Assembly: GCF_000949865.1 (NCBI RefSeq)
Contig: NZ_JWJH01000016.1
Coordinates: 30,431-94,430 of the forward strand
Origin: Rhizobium nepotum 39/7
GTDB taxonomy: Bacteria > Pseudomonadota > Alphaproteobacteria > Rhizobiales > Rhizobiaceae
DNA length: 64,000 nt
Direction: 5' to 3'
Made by a program: the position numbers and the translations under genes. The notes under the pieces are model-generated. The model made no database searches and was not told where the DNA came from. It saw only the letters and a program-made list of their open reading frames with translations. Shown one piece after another: positions 1 through 8,065 of this stretch; position 1 is the stretch's first letter, and each line of letters starts with the position of its first letter.

Positions 1-2400
1 GCGTTTGAGGATCGCGATCCTCAGCGCGTTTTTCACGCCAAGCCCGGTCGACAGATCGGCAAGGTGGAAACGCAATTCGAAATCCAGCGAAAAATCACCG
101 AAACGGAGGAATTCCACATGCGGTTCCGGGTTGCGCAGCACCGGCGGCTGCGCGCGCACCAGCTCCAGCAGGATATCCATGACCTTCTGCGGATCGGAAT
201 CATAAGACACGGATACCGGAATTTCCGCGCGCATGATGCGGTTGCGGTGCGTCCAGTTGCCGACCGAGGAATTGATGAATTCGGAGTTCGGCACGATGAT
301 CGACTGGCCGCGGAAGGTTTCGATCTCGGTCGCGCGCACGGAAAGCCGCTTGACGGTGCCTTCCGTCGTGCCTGTCACCACCCAGTCGCCCACCTTGAAG
401 GGACGCTCGACCAGCAGGATGAGGCCGGAGACGAAGTTCGAGACGATGTTCTGGAGGCCGAAACCGATACCGACAGAAAGTGCGGAGGCGACCAGCGCGA
501 GGCTCGAGAGGTTGAGGCCGGCGGACGAGACGCCGAAGATCGCCGCAACTGCGATGCCGAGATAACCGATGCCGGTCTTGACCGAGTTGCGCACCCCGGC
601 ATCCACCTGCCCGCGCGCCATGACGTTGTTGTCCAGCCACTTCTGGAACCAGCGCGTGATGATATAGCCGATGGCGAAGACGAGCACGCCGCCGAACAGG
701 CCGATCAGCGAGATCGAGGCATTGCCGACGGTGATGCCGGTCAGCAGGCGATAGGCCCAGCTTTCGATGTCGCCCGGCTGGAACCCCCAGGAAAACAGGA
801 TGAGCGGCACACCGAAGGCAAGTGCGACGACATAGATGCCAAGCCCCGCGGCAAGCCCGGCCTGATCGAGCGCAACCGGGCCGAGACCGTAACGCCGCGC
901 AAGATAACGGCCGGCAAGCGATTCGGAGAAGGCGCCCTGTCGTGAAATCGCCTTGCCGGAAAGAATGCCGATATACATCGTCGCCAGCACCGCACCCGTA
1001 GCGACGATCTGCGTGGCGAGGAAGCGCGCCAGCCCGACATAACCCGTCAGGCAGGCGCCGATGAGAACAAGCCCGCCGACCCTGAGCAAAATGACGAGCC
1101 AGCGCGGCAGGCGCTGATTGCCGGTGTCGTAGTCCTGCCCCTCGCCGATGACAGGGCGCAGGAACGACACGGTGAGCAGGATGATACCGATGATGACCGA
1201 GGCGACGAAGCTCTTGGCGACGGTGACGATCAACGGCGAATAGAGCGTCTCGCTGATGGTGCCGAACAGATAGTCGAGACCGTTGACGAGCGCCATCAAC
1301 AGCACCGCCGAAGACAGCGTGTGCGCACCCTTGTTGGAAACCTGCAGCAGACGCCATTCCGGTTGCGTCGGCGCGAAGATCGCATAGCTCAGCCGGGACA
1401 CGAAATAAACAAAGCCCATGATCGCCATCGCGCCGAACAGGATCGGCGCTATATCGGAACGGAGTACGTTGAAATTATCGAGGAAAAACGCCGAGGTCAC
1501 CAGGAACAGGAACAGCGACAGCGACTGCACCATCGTCGACCAGAAGGCCACCGAAAGGCGCCGCAGATAGGAAGGCTCGCCCGAAAAGGCCCGCCTTTCC
1601 ATGCGGCTGCCGAAAAAGCGGTAACCGCCCACCAGAAACAGCAGCGCCGCCATGATCGACAGCACCACCGCCCCGAACATCGGCAGGCGTTTGTAATTCC
1701 AGACGAAGCCAGCCCAGCTGCTGAAGGCGTTGTTGAGATTGGTCAGCTCGCTCAGGAAGGCGGAAGATGCGTCACCCAGCGTCTCGGCGGAGACTTCGGT
1801 GCGCTTGAACAGGGTGGCGGCGAAAAGCGCCCGGCGAACCGCCGTGATGTTGTTGGAAATCTGCGCGGCGTTGGTGGCCGTGCCCTCAACCTCGCCGGCA
1901 ATCGCATTCACCTCGGCGCGCTCCGCCGTCAGCCGAGAACGCTCCTCCGTCACCATGCTCGCTTCCGGCGGCTGGTCCTCCGCCGGGGCAGCGCCAAGCG
2001 CCTCCAGACGTGTCTTGATCTGGTCAAGGCGGGTGCGCAGCTTGGTGTTGCTGGCAGACGCATCGGTCGCAATGCCATCGGCGCGGCCCTTCAGATCCAC
2101 CAGCTGCGCGTCATCCTTGCCGCCTGCCTCCACCTGCGCGGCGATGGCCGACACATCGGCCTTCCATTTTTCCAGATCCGCCCTCGCCTGCTCGACGATG
2201 GAAGCCTGGATCGCCACCGGGGCAGGCGTTGTCGCGTCCTGCGCGGACGCCGTTATGACGGACGACAGTAAGCCACTGACGAGAGAGAGCACGACGGTCA
2301 TCATCGTGGCCATGGCGGCTTTTTGCCACCGGCCGGGCCTAAGCCCGCCGAACATCCGCCTGCCATATATCAATCCGCCAAACATCAACCGCACATCCAT
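1..2400 (-). CDS. MscS-family mechanosensitive channel with large N-terminal periplasmic region (3' end cut by window)
   Basis: The reading frame enters from the left edge, so the C-terminus is missing and about 800 residues are visible. A signal peptide ends near VITASAQ and is followed by a helical, coiled-coil-like periplasmic region of about 150 residues (DUF3772-like). Multiple membrane segments come next, then an MscS pore and beta domain with the motifs GIGFGLQNIVSNF and VPNSEF. This layout matches large MscS homologues that open under membrane tension to release osmolytes. Three in-frame ATGs are possible, at 2400, 2355 and 2313. 2400 has GAGG upstream, 2355 has AGGCGG close to it, and all three leave the signal peptide intact. 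The downstream neighbour is outside the window. Confidence 0.88.
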   Translation of the reverse strand, partial: MDVRLMFGGLIYGRRMFGGLRPGRWQKAAMATMMTVVLSLVSGLLSSVITASAQDATTPAPVAIQASIVEQARADLEKWKADVSAIAAQVEAGGKDDAQLVDLKGRADGIATDASASNTKLRTRLDQIKTRLEALGAAPAEDQPPEASMVTEERSRLTAERAEVNAIAGEVEGTATNAAQISNNITAVRRALFAATLFKRTEVSAETLGDASSAFLSELTNLNNAFSSWAGFVWNYKRLPMFGAVVLSIMAALLFLVGGYRFFGSRMERRAFSGEPSYLRRLSVAFWSTMVQSLSLFLFLVTSAFFLDNFNVLRSDIAPILFGAMAIMGFVYFVSRLSYAIFAPTQPEWRLLQVSNKGAHTLSSAVLLMALVNGLDYLFGTISETLYSPLIVTVAKSFVASVIIGIILLTVSFLRPVIGEGQDYDTGNQRLPRWLVILLRVGGLVLIGACLTGYVGLARFLATQIVATGAVLATMYIGILSGKAISRQGAFSESLAGRYLARRYGLGPVALDQAGLAAGLGIYVVALAFGVPLILFSWGFQPGDIESWAYRLLTGITVGNASISLIGLFGGVLVFAIGYIITRWFQKWLDNNVMARGQVDAGVRNSVKTGIGYLGIAVAAIFGVSSAGLNLSSLALVASALSVGIGFGLQNIVSNFVSGLILLVERPFKVGDWVVTGTTEGTVKRLSVRATEIETFRGQSIIVPNSEFINSSVGNWTHRNRIMRAEIPVSVSYDSDPQKVMDILLELVRAQPPVLRNPEPHVEFLRFGDFSLDFELRFHLADLSTGLGVKNALRIAILKR

Positions 2401-2547
2401 GCCTTTCGCCTCTTAACTCCGCATCAGGCTATTTACCGCCTGCCGCGCAGAAAACCACCCGCAAAAAACGAGGTTTTCAGGAGTTTGCCTTGCTTTTCAC
2501 CCGGAGAATCATCACCTTCGATAATGCAGCAAACATGGGAGGAAATC

Positions 2548-2802
2548 ATGGAATCTGCTGGTATCGGCTGGATCGCAGCTATCATCATCGGTGGTGTCGC
2601 CGGGTGGCTCGCCGAACAATTCATGAAAAGCAATATGGGTGTTTTCATGAACATCCTTCTTGGAATCGTCGGCGCGATCATCGCCAACGCCATTCTCTCG
2701 GTGTTTGGAATCGTTTTGACCGGCTGGCTCGGTTATCTCATCGCCGGCTTCATCGGCGCCTGTATCCTCATCATTATCGGCAGGGCTTTCAGGCGCGGGT
2801 GA
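2548..2802 (+). CDS. GlsB/YeaQ/YmgE-family small membrane protein
   Basis: This 84-residue protein is almost entirely hydrophobic, with three glycine-rich membrane segments (for example IIIGGVAGWLAE, then ILLGIVGAIIANAIL and GYLIAGFIGACILIIIG) and a short basic tail, RAFRRG. That is the whole pattern of the transglycosylase-associated/GlsB stress-response family, whose precise function is not established. The ATG at 2548 follows GGGAGGAAATC, a strong ribosome binding site, which decides against the longer upstream frame. It stands alone between the divergent channel gene and tRNA-Lys. General-stress control is usual for the family, but no sigma-factor site was identified here. Confidence 0.9.
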   Translation: MESAGIGWIAAIIIGGVAGWLAEQFMKSNMGVFMNILLGIVGAIIANAILSVFGIVLTGWLGYLIAGFIGACILIIIGRAFRRG

Positions 2803-2957
2803 GCAAAAGGCTAAATCCGTAAAACCCCGGATTTTCAGGCTTTTCCAGCGCGGCTGAAATTTTTTCGTCACAAAAATATAAGAAATTTCATTTCCGCGCT
2901 GGACAACCCAAAACTTCCCCTTTATATGCCCCTTCACACCGCCACACGGTGTCGGTC

Positions 2958-3033
<76 letters not shown>

Positions 3034-3189
3034 AATTCTCCTAAAATGACAAGACGTTGCGATGCTAAGTTAAAGCATCGCATCAGTGGCCGAGTGGAGA
3101 AATTCATCCATATCGCCATGCCAGCGCGAGACGCCGGGCCTGTCGCCGACGGCGTTGGGCATGCCGGCGAAATAGCTCCCCCCGACAGT

Positions 3190-3639
3190 CTACAATTCCA
3201 TTTCCGGCACGCTGCTCGTTCCGATGAAGCGAGGTCCCAATGGTCGCCCTGCAATACGGCTTCCGAATTCTTCGGTGAAAGGAACCGGCGCTGCCTGCTT
3301 TACCGCGTCGATGGCGGAGTCGATAAAGGCCTGACGTCTCAGGCTGTCCTCCTGCGGGCGCGCTGCGGTGACGACCACCTTGCCCCGTATCTGCCCGTCC
3401 TTGTGCAGAATGAACTGCAGCGTCACCACAAGCCCCTCGCTATCTTCCGGCGGCACCCAGCACGCGTAGATCGCGTCGAACATTTCGTTGATATTGCTGG
3501 CCGGGGTCGGATCCCTGCATTCCCGCGACTGACCTGAAGCCTGCGTCAGAGCGCCTCCGGTCAAGATGACCAACGCCACGAGACCTGGCAGCCTGAGGCT
3601 GCGGAACACCCAAAACGAGCGATTGAACAACTCAAACAT
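3190..3639 (-). CDS. Exported protein with a TonB/TolA C-terminal-like domain
   Basis: This 149-residue protein has a basic, hydrophobic N-terminus (residues about 12-36, ending near QASGQS) that looks like a signal peptide. It then has a compact domain with the phrases LQFILHKDGQIRG and IDSAIDAVKQAAPVPFTEEF. The pattern 'beta strand, Asp-Gly, then helix of xxAxxAVxxAxPxPxP' is that of the TonB/TolA C-terminal fold, which contacts envelope partners. No transmembrane anchor plus proline-rich spacer is present, so it is not a true TonB. ATG 3639 has AAAGG almost touching it, and an in-frame TTG three codons later is better spaced, so the start is uncertain. It is convergent with tRNA-Lys and single. 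Confidence 0.72.
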   Translation of the reverse strand: MFELFNRSFWVFRSLRLPGLVALVILTGGALTQASGQSRECRDPTPASNINEMFDAIYACWVPPEDSEGLVVTLQFILHKDGQIRGKVVVTAARPQEDSLRRQAFIDSAIDAVKQAAPVPFTEEFGSRIAGRPLGPRFIGTSSVPEMEL

Positions 3640-3659
3640 CCTTTCTCGGGAAACGACCG

Positions 3660-4076
3660 GTCTCTCCGGCCAGCCGGTTACAATTTTTTAAAAAACCGTT
3701 TTCGTAAGTAAAATTTCTTTAAAGCGTCGGAGATGAGAAACATCCGAAAATCTGGCTTCGCCATCACTACGGAATACATAATATATATGTCGATAAAAAT
3801 AACAGCGGAATACATATCCAAAAAAATATTATTACACTATAAATTATTATAATTCATAAAAATAAATACAAAAATATACATATATAAAAGAATAAATCTA
3901 TCAAACAGCAAAAACAATATTAGAAAAATCAATTATGTATTTCTAGTTTACCGAATAATATGATTGCCGCGAAAATCTACTCCGCAAATGCGCTTTCCGC
4001 CTTAACCAAAGGCCATAGTTTGCATTGCAAGCCGCCAGTTTGGCTGTATGCATTGCCCGGCCAGAACAATGGCGCA
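3660..4076. other. AT-rich intergenic region with no gene seen
   Basis: About 420 bases between two divergent genes are extremely AT-rich from about 3755 to 3960, with many runs of A/T and TATATAT at 3780-3788. This is unlike the GC-rich surroundings. No open frame with a ribosome binding site or similarity was found in it. It probably holds the promoters of both flanking genes and is a candidate site for a xenogeneic silencer or a remnant of transferred DNA. Confidence 0.6.
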
Positions 4077-4088
4077 ATGGGGGATATC

Positions 4089-4421
4089 ATGACATCGAAA
4101 TGGGTAATGGCGGCATTTTTCGGCGCGGCGCTGACGGTTGCGGGTGGGGCGCAGGCGGAAGACCTCGTCTTTTCGCTGAAGAACGGCACAAACTCGGTTC
4201 TCAACGCTTTCTACACCTCACCGGTCGGCGTCGATGACTGGGAAGACGACGTTTTCGGAAAGAAGGCGCTTGGTCCGGGCGAAACGATGGAAATCTCCAT
4301 CGCCGATGGCCGCCGTGTCTGCAAATACGACATGCGCTTCGAATTCCAGGGCGACGAGCTGGAAGACCTCGAGGATACACAGAATCTCTGCGAACTCGGC
4401 GAATACACCATCACCGAATAA
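4089..4421 (+). CDS. Small secreted protein with one likely disulfide
   Basis: The product has 110 residues. Residues 1-23 form a typical signal peptide (cleavage after AQA, mature start near EDLVF). The mature part is acidic and beta-rich, with one cysteine in RRVCKYD and one in NLCELG, which could form a disulfide in the periplasm. Nothing catalytic is visible and I do not recognise the family with certainty. ATG 4089 follows GGGGG at about eight bases; an in-frame ATG at 4077 lies inside that ribosome binding site. The gene sits just downstream of the AT-rich stretch and is followed by a GC hairpin at about 4439-4461 without a T run. Confidence 0.75.
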   Translation: MTSKWVMAAFFGAALTVAGGAQAEDLVFSLKNGTNSVLNAFYTSPVGVDDWEDDVFGKKALGPGETMEISIADGRRVCKYDMRFEFQGDELEDLEDTQNLCELGEYTITE

Positions 4422-4604
4422 CAGACCGGCAATAACGGCCCTGCCCGATCAAGGCGGGGCCTGCTCCGGCGAACAGTCTTCAAAAACGTGTTTGCCGCTC
4501 CGGCAATAGCGGTTTTTCGGCAAAGCCGCCGAAACGGTGAAATATCGGCGTGGCTGTGCCGCCCCTTCCCCAAAGCTGTCTCAATCATCCTTATGATTGG
4601 CGCG

Positions 4605-4844
4605 ATGAGATTGATCGTCAACATATTGCTTTTCGTCGTCGGCGCAGCCGGAAGCGGGGTATGTGCGTTTTTATTGTCCGGAGCGCTGGCCGATTCCGGA
4701 TTTCTCGGTTCCTGTTTTGAGGGAAGCTGCGCTTATGCGGCACTTTTTATGGTGCTGCCCGTCACATGGTTCGTGCTTTTTGCGCTTTACGTCATGGCCC
4801 TGCTGGTCTGGAGACGGAAACCTTTCCGGAACGGAAGGCGCTGA
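4605..4844 (+). CDS. Small two-helix membrane protein, function unknown
   Basis: From ATG 4605 this gives 79 residues with two membrane segments, about residues 4-28 (IVNILLFVVGAAGSGVCAF) and 45-67 (AALFMVLPVTWFVLFALYVM), and a basic tail RRKPFRNGRR that should lie in the cytoplasm. A short loop with two cysteines (GSCFEGSC) joins the helices and may be periplasmic and oxidised. An alternative ATG at 4593 adds four residues, and the frame stays open to 4488. No strong ribosome binding site separates the options. No homologue is recognised. Confidence 0.5.
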   Translation: MRLIVNILLFVVGAAGSGVCAFLLSGALADSGFLGSCFEGSCAYAALFMVLPVTWFVLFALYVMALLVWRRKPFRNGRR

Positions 4845-5047
4845 AAAAGCGCGCGCCTGCGCCGCCGCTACCGCGCGTTCGTTGACAGAGATCGGGACTT
4901 GCCGTTAACGTCCCGCCTGCTGGGGGATTCGCTGCCAGTGATATGCGGGCCTGCAAAGCAGGCCGATATCACAGGCCTCTGAATGTGCATGTTCCGATTT
5001 GCGTTTCGCGTAACGATGGGCATGACGGAAAACAGGGAGACCAAACG

Positions 5048-5272
5048 ATGCGGGCCGCTATAAATTCTCCATCGCTTTCTATCGACACTATGGACTACCA
5101 GGCCGAGTGCCAATTCGCGTTGGAGCCCTCCATTCAGGGGTTGATCGAAAAAGCGGAAAGCGCCGGCTGGAACCGCCAGCAGGCCGCACTTGCCATCGTC
5201 GCACTCGCCAGCGAACATTTGAGCGACATGCTCTCCAGCCTGGCCGCGCCGGATCACCGCCCCCTGTCCTGA
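5048..5272 (+). CDS. Small helical protein, function unknown
   Basis: The 74-residue product is soluble and mainly helical. The core ALEPSIQGLIEKAESAGW followed by NRQQAALAIVALASEHLSDM looks like two amphipathic helices joined by a tryptophan-containing turn. Short proteins of this kind are common and unnamed in Rhizobiaceae. ATG 5048 is chosen because CAGGGAGACC lies just upstream; the frame is open from 4943 but lacks another good start. No operon partner is evident. The next gene begins 287 bases downstream behind its own regulatory site. Confidence 0.6.
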   Translation: MRAAINSPSLSIDTMDYQAECQFALEPSIQGLIEKAESAGWNRQQAALAIVALASEHLSDMLSSLAAPDHRPLS

Positions 5273-5528
5273 TATCCTCCCGCCAGACGGAGCCGATCAA
5301 CGTCGGCATCGTCGCCGCATCATCCCGAAAATCGATTGAACTGGCTGGAGCGTCCGCCTCGCTCCCGCAGGGGCATTGCGTCGCTCCGTGGTAAGCACGC
5401 GAGGCGAAACGGCTGCGCGCCGCCAACCGCATCGCAGGCCAGCCAGCCCCCTCACCCGTCATCCCCGGGGCATTCGCGCTGTCTTGGCGGCGCGCCACCA
5501 CAGTGTTGACATAAGCGGCCAATAATGA

Positions 5529-5543
5529 GAACATAAAGTGAAC
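5529..5543. promoter_or_regulatory. Probable LexA (SOS) box
   Basis: The sequence GAAC, seven bases, GAAC (GTTC-N7-GTTC on the other strand) is exactly the direct-repeat operator of alphaproteobacterial LexA. It ends 16 bases before the ATG of the 62-residue gene at 5560. A TTGACA at 5506-5511 suggests that the promoter overlaps the box, as expected for repression. Binding is not shown. Confidence 0.65.
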
Positions 5544-5559
5544 ATTATGGAGGTCAGCG

Positions 5560-5748
5560 ATGAACGCAGCAGACGCAACCATAGAAAATGCCCTCTCCGT
5601 AGTCGCCCGGTCCCGCGATATGCGTGAACGCGCGCTCGAGCGGCGGCGGGAATTGCAGCGGCGAACGGAAGTCATCATCGCCCGGCCGCTCTACGTGCTG
5701 AAAAAGAACGAAGGGCCACGGCAATTGTCGCTGAAACTCGACAGCTAG
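5560..5748 (+). CDS. Small basic helical protein under a probable LexA box
   Basis: This gene encodes 62 residues with no signal peptide and no membrane segment. The middle is a charged helix rich in arginine and glutamate (MRERALERRRELQRR), and the C-terminus reads LYVLKKNEGPRQLSLKLDS. ATG 5560 is preceded by GGAGG at an ideal distance. The GTTC-N7-GTTC operator directly upstream points to induction by DNA damage. The product could be a regulator or inhibitor made during the SOS response, but nothing in the sequence shows its target. A perfect inverted repeat at 5836-5871 probably ends transcription. Confidence 0.65.
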   Translation: MNAADATIENALSVVARSRDMRERALERRRELQRRTEVIIARPLYVLKKNEGPRQLSLKLDS

Positions 5749-5835
5749 ACGACGGCAGAAGGCTCACGGAAAACGGCGGGCAGAGTAGGATCGCGAAGCG
5801 GAAACGCTCATCCTCGCCCCCTGTCTGCCGAAAGC

Positions 5836-5871
5836 AAAATCCCGTGCGGATCACATCGCGCACGGGATTTT
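5836..5871. terminator. Bidirectional terminator hairpin
   Basis: A perfect 13-base inverted repeat (AAAATCCCGTGCG and its complement) is separated by ten bases. Its A/T ends give a U run in both directions. It lies between the convergent genes ending at 5748 and 5898 and fits both. Confidence 0.8.
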
Positions 5872-5897
5872 CAGAATGAAGAGATCATTGTCTTGTC

Positions 5898-6149
5898 TTA
5901 TTGCATGCGTTGCATTGCGGCTTCGGGCTCACCTGTCGTCGCAACCGTTGCCGCCGGAAGGCGATCGGTCTTTTTCAGGATGACGACGGGCTTGTCCACC
6001 GGATCCGTCGGCGGAACGATGCTTGCGGTTTTGAATTCACGGTCGACGGCAGGAACGGAAGCGTTGATCTTTTCATGACCCGCGCATTCCGCGAGCGCTG
6101 CACTGGCGGAAAAACCAAGGACAGCGGCGATAATGAGAACTGATTTCAT
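5898..6149 (-). CDS. Small secreted protein, function unknown
   Basis: The product has 83 residues. The first 20 form a clear signal peptide cleaved at ALA/ECAG. The mature 63 residues are proline- and valine-rich (SIVPPTDPVDKPVVILKK) with a single cysteine next to the cleavage site, and end in a methionine/glutamine-rich tail. It is probably periplasmic and poorly structured. GGGAG lies six bases before the ATG, which fixes the start. It is convergent with the LexA-boxed gene and shares its terminator. Confidence 0.7.
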   Translation of the reverse strand: MKSVLIIAAVLGFSASAALAECAGHEKINASVPAVDREFKTASIVPPTDPVDKPVVILKKTDRLPAATVATTGEPEAAMQRMQ

Positions 6150-6301
6150 GTCATTCTCCCTTCGCTTTGGTGGCGATCTCCCAGTCTAGGGGGAGATGGT
6201 CCGGATTGAAAATCACACTTTAGAGACATCTAAAGTTGTCGGTCATTGCACCAGTCGTCGTCATCGGTGGGCAATGGAGCGATAGGTCAGGCGTATCGCT
6301 A

Positions 6302-6460
6302 TTATTTTTTCCGCATATCCAGCGGATTTTGGCAAAGCGGCCTGCGGAATATCATCGCCACATAACTTCCCTTGAGGGAAATGAGGCTTGGCGTGTAAGT
6401 CGTGGCCTTTGCCGCATTGGCGGCCTTTATCGTTCTTGCGTCAGAGGAATTATGCTGCAT
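6302..6460 (-). CDS. Possible 52-residue protein with an ideal ribosome binding site
   Basis: I support this short frame mainly by its translation signal: AGGAGG sits exactly six bases before ATG 6460. The peptide is basic, with an alanine/threonine-rich N-terminal part (IKAANAAKATTYTP) and the more hydrophobic stretch SYVAMIFRRPL. No family is recognised. It occupies a 670-base gap that otherwise contains only the repeat at 6556-6681. It may be expressed but could also be chance. Confidence 0.4.
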   Translation of the reverse strand: MQHNSSDARTIKAANAAKATTYTPSLISLKGSYVAMIFRRPLCQNPLDMRKK

Positions 6461-6555
6461 GGCACGCCTCCTTCCATAAGCGATAACGAAAAAATACCGA
6501 TCTTGTTCCGAAAGCGGTTCCTGTGGCCCGAGGGAGGGCAAGGCGCCGCCGCGTG

Positions 6556-6681
6556 TTTCTTCTCCCCGCCGGGGAGAAGGTGGCCCGAAGGGTCGGATGA
6601 GGGGGGAACCCTCACTGATTATCTCTGACCTTGCCCCCTCATCCCGCTGCCGCGACCTTCTCCCCGGCGGGGAGAAGAAAC
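6556..6681. repeat. Palindromic intergenic repeat, family A, full copy
   Basis: The two ends (TTCTCCCCGCCGGGGAGAA and its near complement) are inverted around a centre containing GGCCCGAAGGGTCGGATGAG. The same unit recurs at 17518-17645 and 32381-32507 and as a half copy near 20353. It resembles mosaic palindromic elements of rhizobia and has no coding content. Confidence 0.85.
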
Positions 6682-6819
6682 AAGGAGCATTCTCCCAATC
6701 CCAACCCAACCCCACGCTTGAAAATTTCGCCAGAAACCTCTATATGGCGGGGCGTGAGGACGACCTCGGCCATCAAGGCGACAGCATGCGGGACGGCCCG
6801 GTCAATACCGGAGAATAAA

Positions 6820-7254
6820 TTGCGCTCCCTGCCCGATCGTATCCGCCACGCCCTCAGCTTCGAAATCATCGGCCTTCTGCTTGTCGTGCCGCTGGGTGCA
6901 CTCGTATTTCACATGCCCATGGAAGACATCGGCATTGTCGGCCTCGTCAGCGCCACGCTCGCGACGGCCTGGAACTATCTTTACAATCTCGGCTTCGACC
7001 ATGCCATGCAGCGCCTGAAAGGCACGACGCTGAAGACGCCCGCCATCCGCATCGCCCATGCCCTGCTGTTCGAGCTGGGTCTGCTGATCGTGCTGATGCC
7101 CTTCATCGCCTGGTATCTCGGCATCAGCCTCGCCCAGGCGCTGGTAATGGATATCTCGTTTGCACTGTTCTACGTGGTCTATGCCTTCGTCTTCAACTGG
7201 GGCTATGACCGGCTTTTCCCGCTGCCTGAATGGCAATCGCAGGACGCCGTCTGA
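6820..7254 (+). CDS. PACE-family efflux transporter (BTP domain protein), TTG start
   Basis: This 144-residue protein has four membrane helices arranged as two similar pairs, each beginning with an 'RxxHxxxFE' type phrase (RIRHALSFEIIGL near residue 7 and RIAHALLFELGLL near residue 68). That is the bacterial transmembrane pair repeat of the PACE family, whose members export biocides such as chlorhexidine or, in some cases, polyamines. The conserved Glu in each first helix and the Asn/Trp in the second (TAWNYLYN and FNWGYDRLF) are present. No ATG precedes the conserved N-terminus. TTG 6820 has GGAG six bases upstream and gives the expected length, so I take it as the start. The substrate is unknown. 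Confidence 0.85.
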   Translation: MRSLPDRIRHALSFEIIGLLLVVPLGALVFHMPMEDIGIVGLVSATLATAWNYLYNLGFDHAMQRLKGTTLKTPAIRIAHALLFELGLLIVLMPFIAWYLGISLAQALVMDISFALFYVVYAFVFNWGYDRLFPLPEWQSQDAV

Positions 7255-7444
7255 CCGACGGCGAACCCAGCACGCAACGGCTGCATTTCAGCAAAAAGCT
7301 GAAGGCGCGGTCGTTATCCTATCAACTCCTCGGGCATGCCCAAGGAGCCAGCGATTTCGAAGGGGTATGGGTCAAGCTGAAGGACGAGAGGTGTCATCAT
7401 TCTCGGCAGCCATGGGCTCAACGCCGGCAACTCTTCCTTACTGA

Positions 7445-8050
7445 TCAGAGAGATTTCAGCGTCCAGGCCACGATATCGCGGGTGGCGGCGGCAAAGGCCT
7501 GGTCCAGCGCTTTCACGAAATTGGCGTTGCCGGAACCGCTGACGCGAGCGCTGGCGCGGAACACTTCCTGCGCCTTCACCGAGCCGTTGCGGTCGTTCAG
7601 AAGCTTCACCGACATTTCGATATTGGCGATGTTCTTGCCCGTATCCACCTCGAAGGCGCGGATATCGGTCACCACCTGATAGTCAATCGCCAGCCCCTGC
7701 CCCGGACGGCCGACGCCGCCGAGCTTGCCGGTGTCCTCGAAGGCTTCCACGAGCTTGGATTGCACCATGCGCGGCAGGCGGTCGCTCCATTGCGAATTGC
7801 CGAGATATTGCACTTCCGAACCGGAGAGGCGCACCACGATGTTTTCGCTGTCCAGCGCCTTCAGCGCAGTCGGATCGGCGATCAGCAATTGCCGGCTTTT
7901 GAGCGAAGGCCCCTGCGTCACGGTCGCCGGAGAGACGGAGAGATCGAACGTGTCGTTCGAAGGGGTTCCCGAGCAGCCCGCCATCGCGACGGCCAGCAGC
8001 GGAGCCAGAAACAGGGCGCGGCGCATTCGGCCGTTCGTCAATCGTGTCAT
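7445..8050 (-). CDS. ABC-type transport auxiliary lipoprotein of an MCE system (PqiC/DUF330-like)
   Basis: The product has 201 residues with a lipoprotein signal (hydrophobic stretch ending LLAVAMAGC, lipidated Cys26) and a soluble domain of the PqiC/'ABC_trans_aux' type (QLLIADPTALKALDSENIVVR, LVEAFEDTGKLGGVG, FRASARVSGSG). Such lipoproteins sit in the outer or inner membrane facing the periplasm and assist MlaD-like proteins in lipid transfer. It is the last gene of the operon, 15 bases after the MlaD-like gene, so it is probably co-transcribed with the permease and ATPase. The lipobox has methionine at -3, which is tolerated but not ideal. Confidence 0.85.
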   Translation of the reverse strand: MTRLTNGRMRRALFLAPLLAVAMAGCSGTPSNDTFDLSVSPATVTQGPSLKSRQLLIADPTALKALDSENIVVRLSGSEVQYLGNSQWSDRLPRMVQSKLVEAFEDTGKLGGVGRPGQGLAIDYQVVTDIRAFEVDTGKNIANIEMSVKLLNDRNGSVKAQEVFRASARVSGSGNANFVKALDQAFAAATRDIVAWTLKSL

Positions 8051-8065
8051 TGGCCCATACCCCTC

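Noticed and set aside
3059..3081. Small hairpin (GCGATGC/GCATCGC) behind tRNA-Lys
   Set aside because: It is too weak and has no T run, so it is not listed as a terminator or attachment site.
6236..6628. A 130-codon plus-strand frame
   Set aside because: It runs through the family A repeat, has no start signal and includes a repeat-derived tail.
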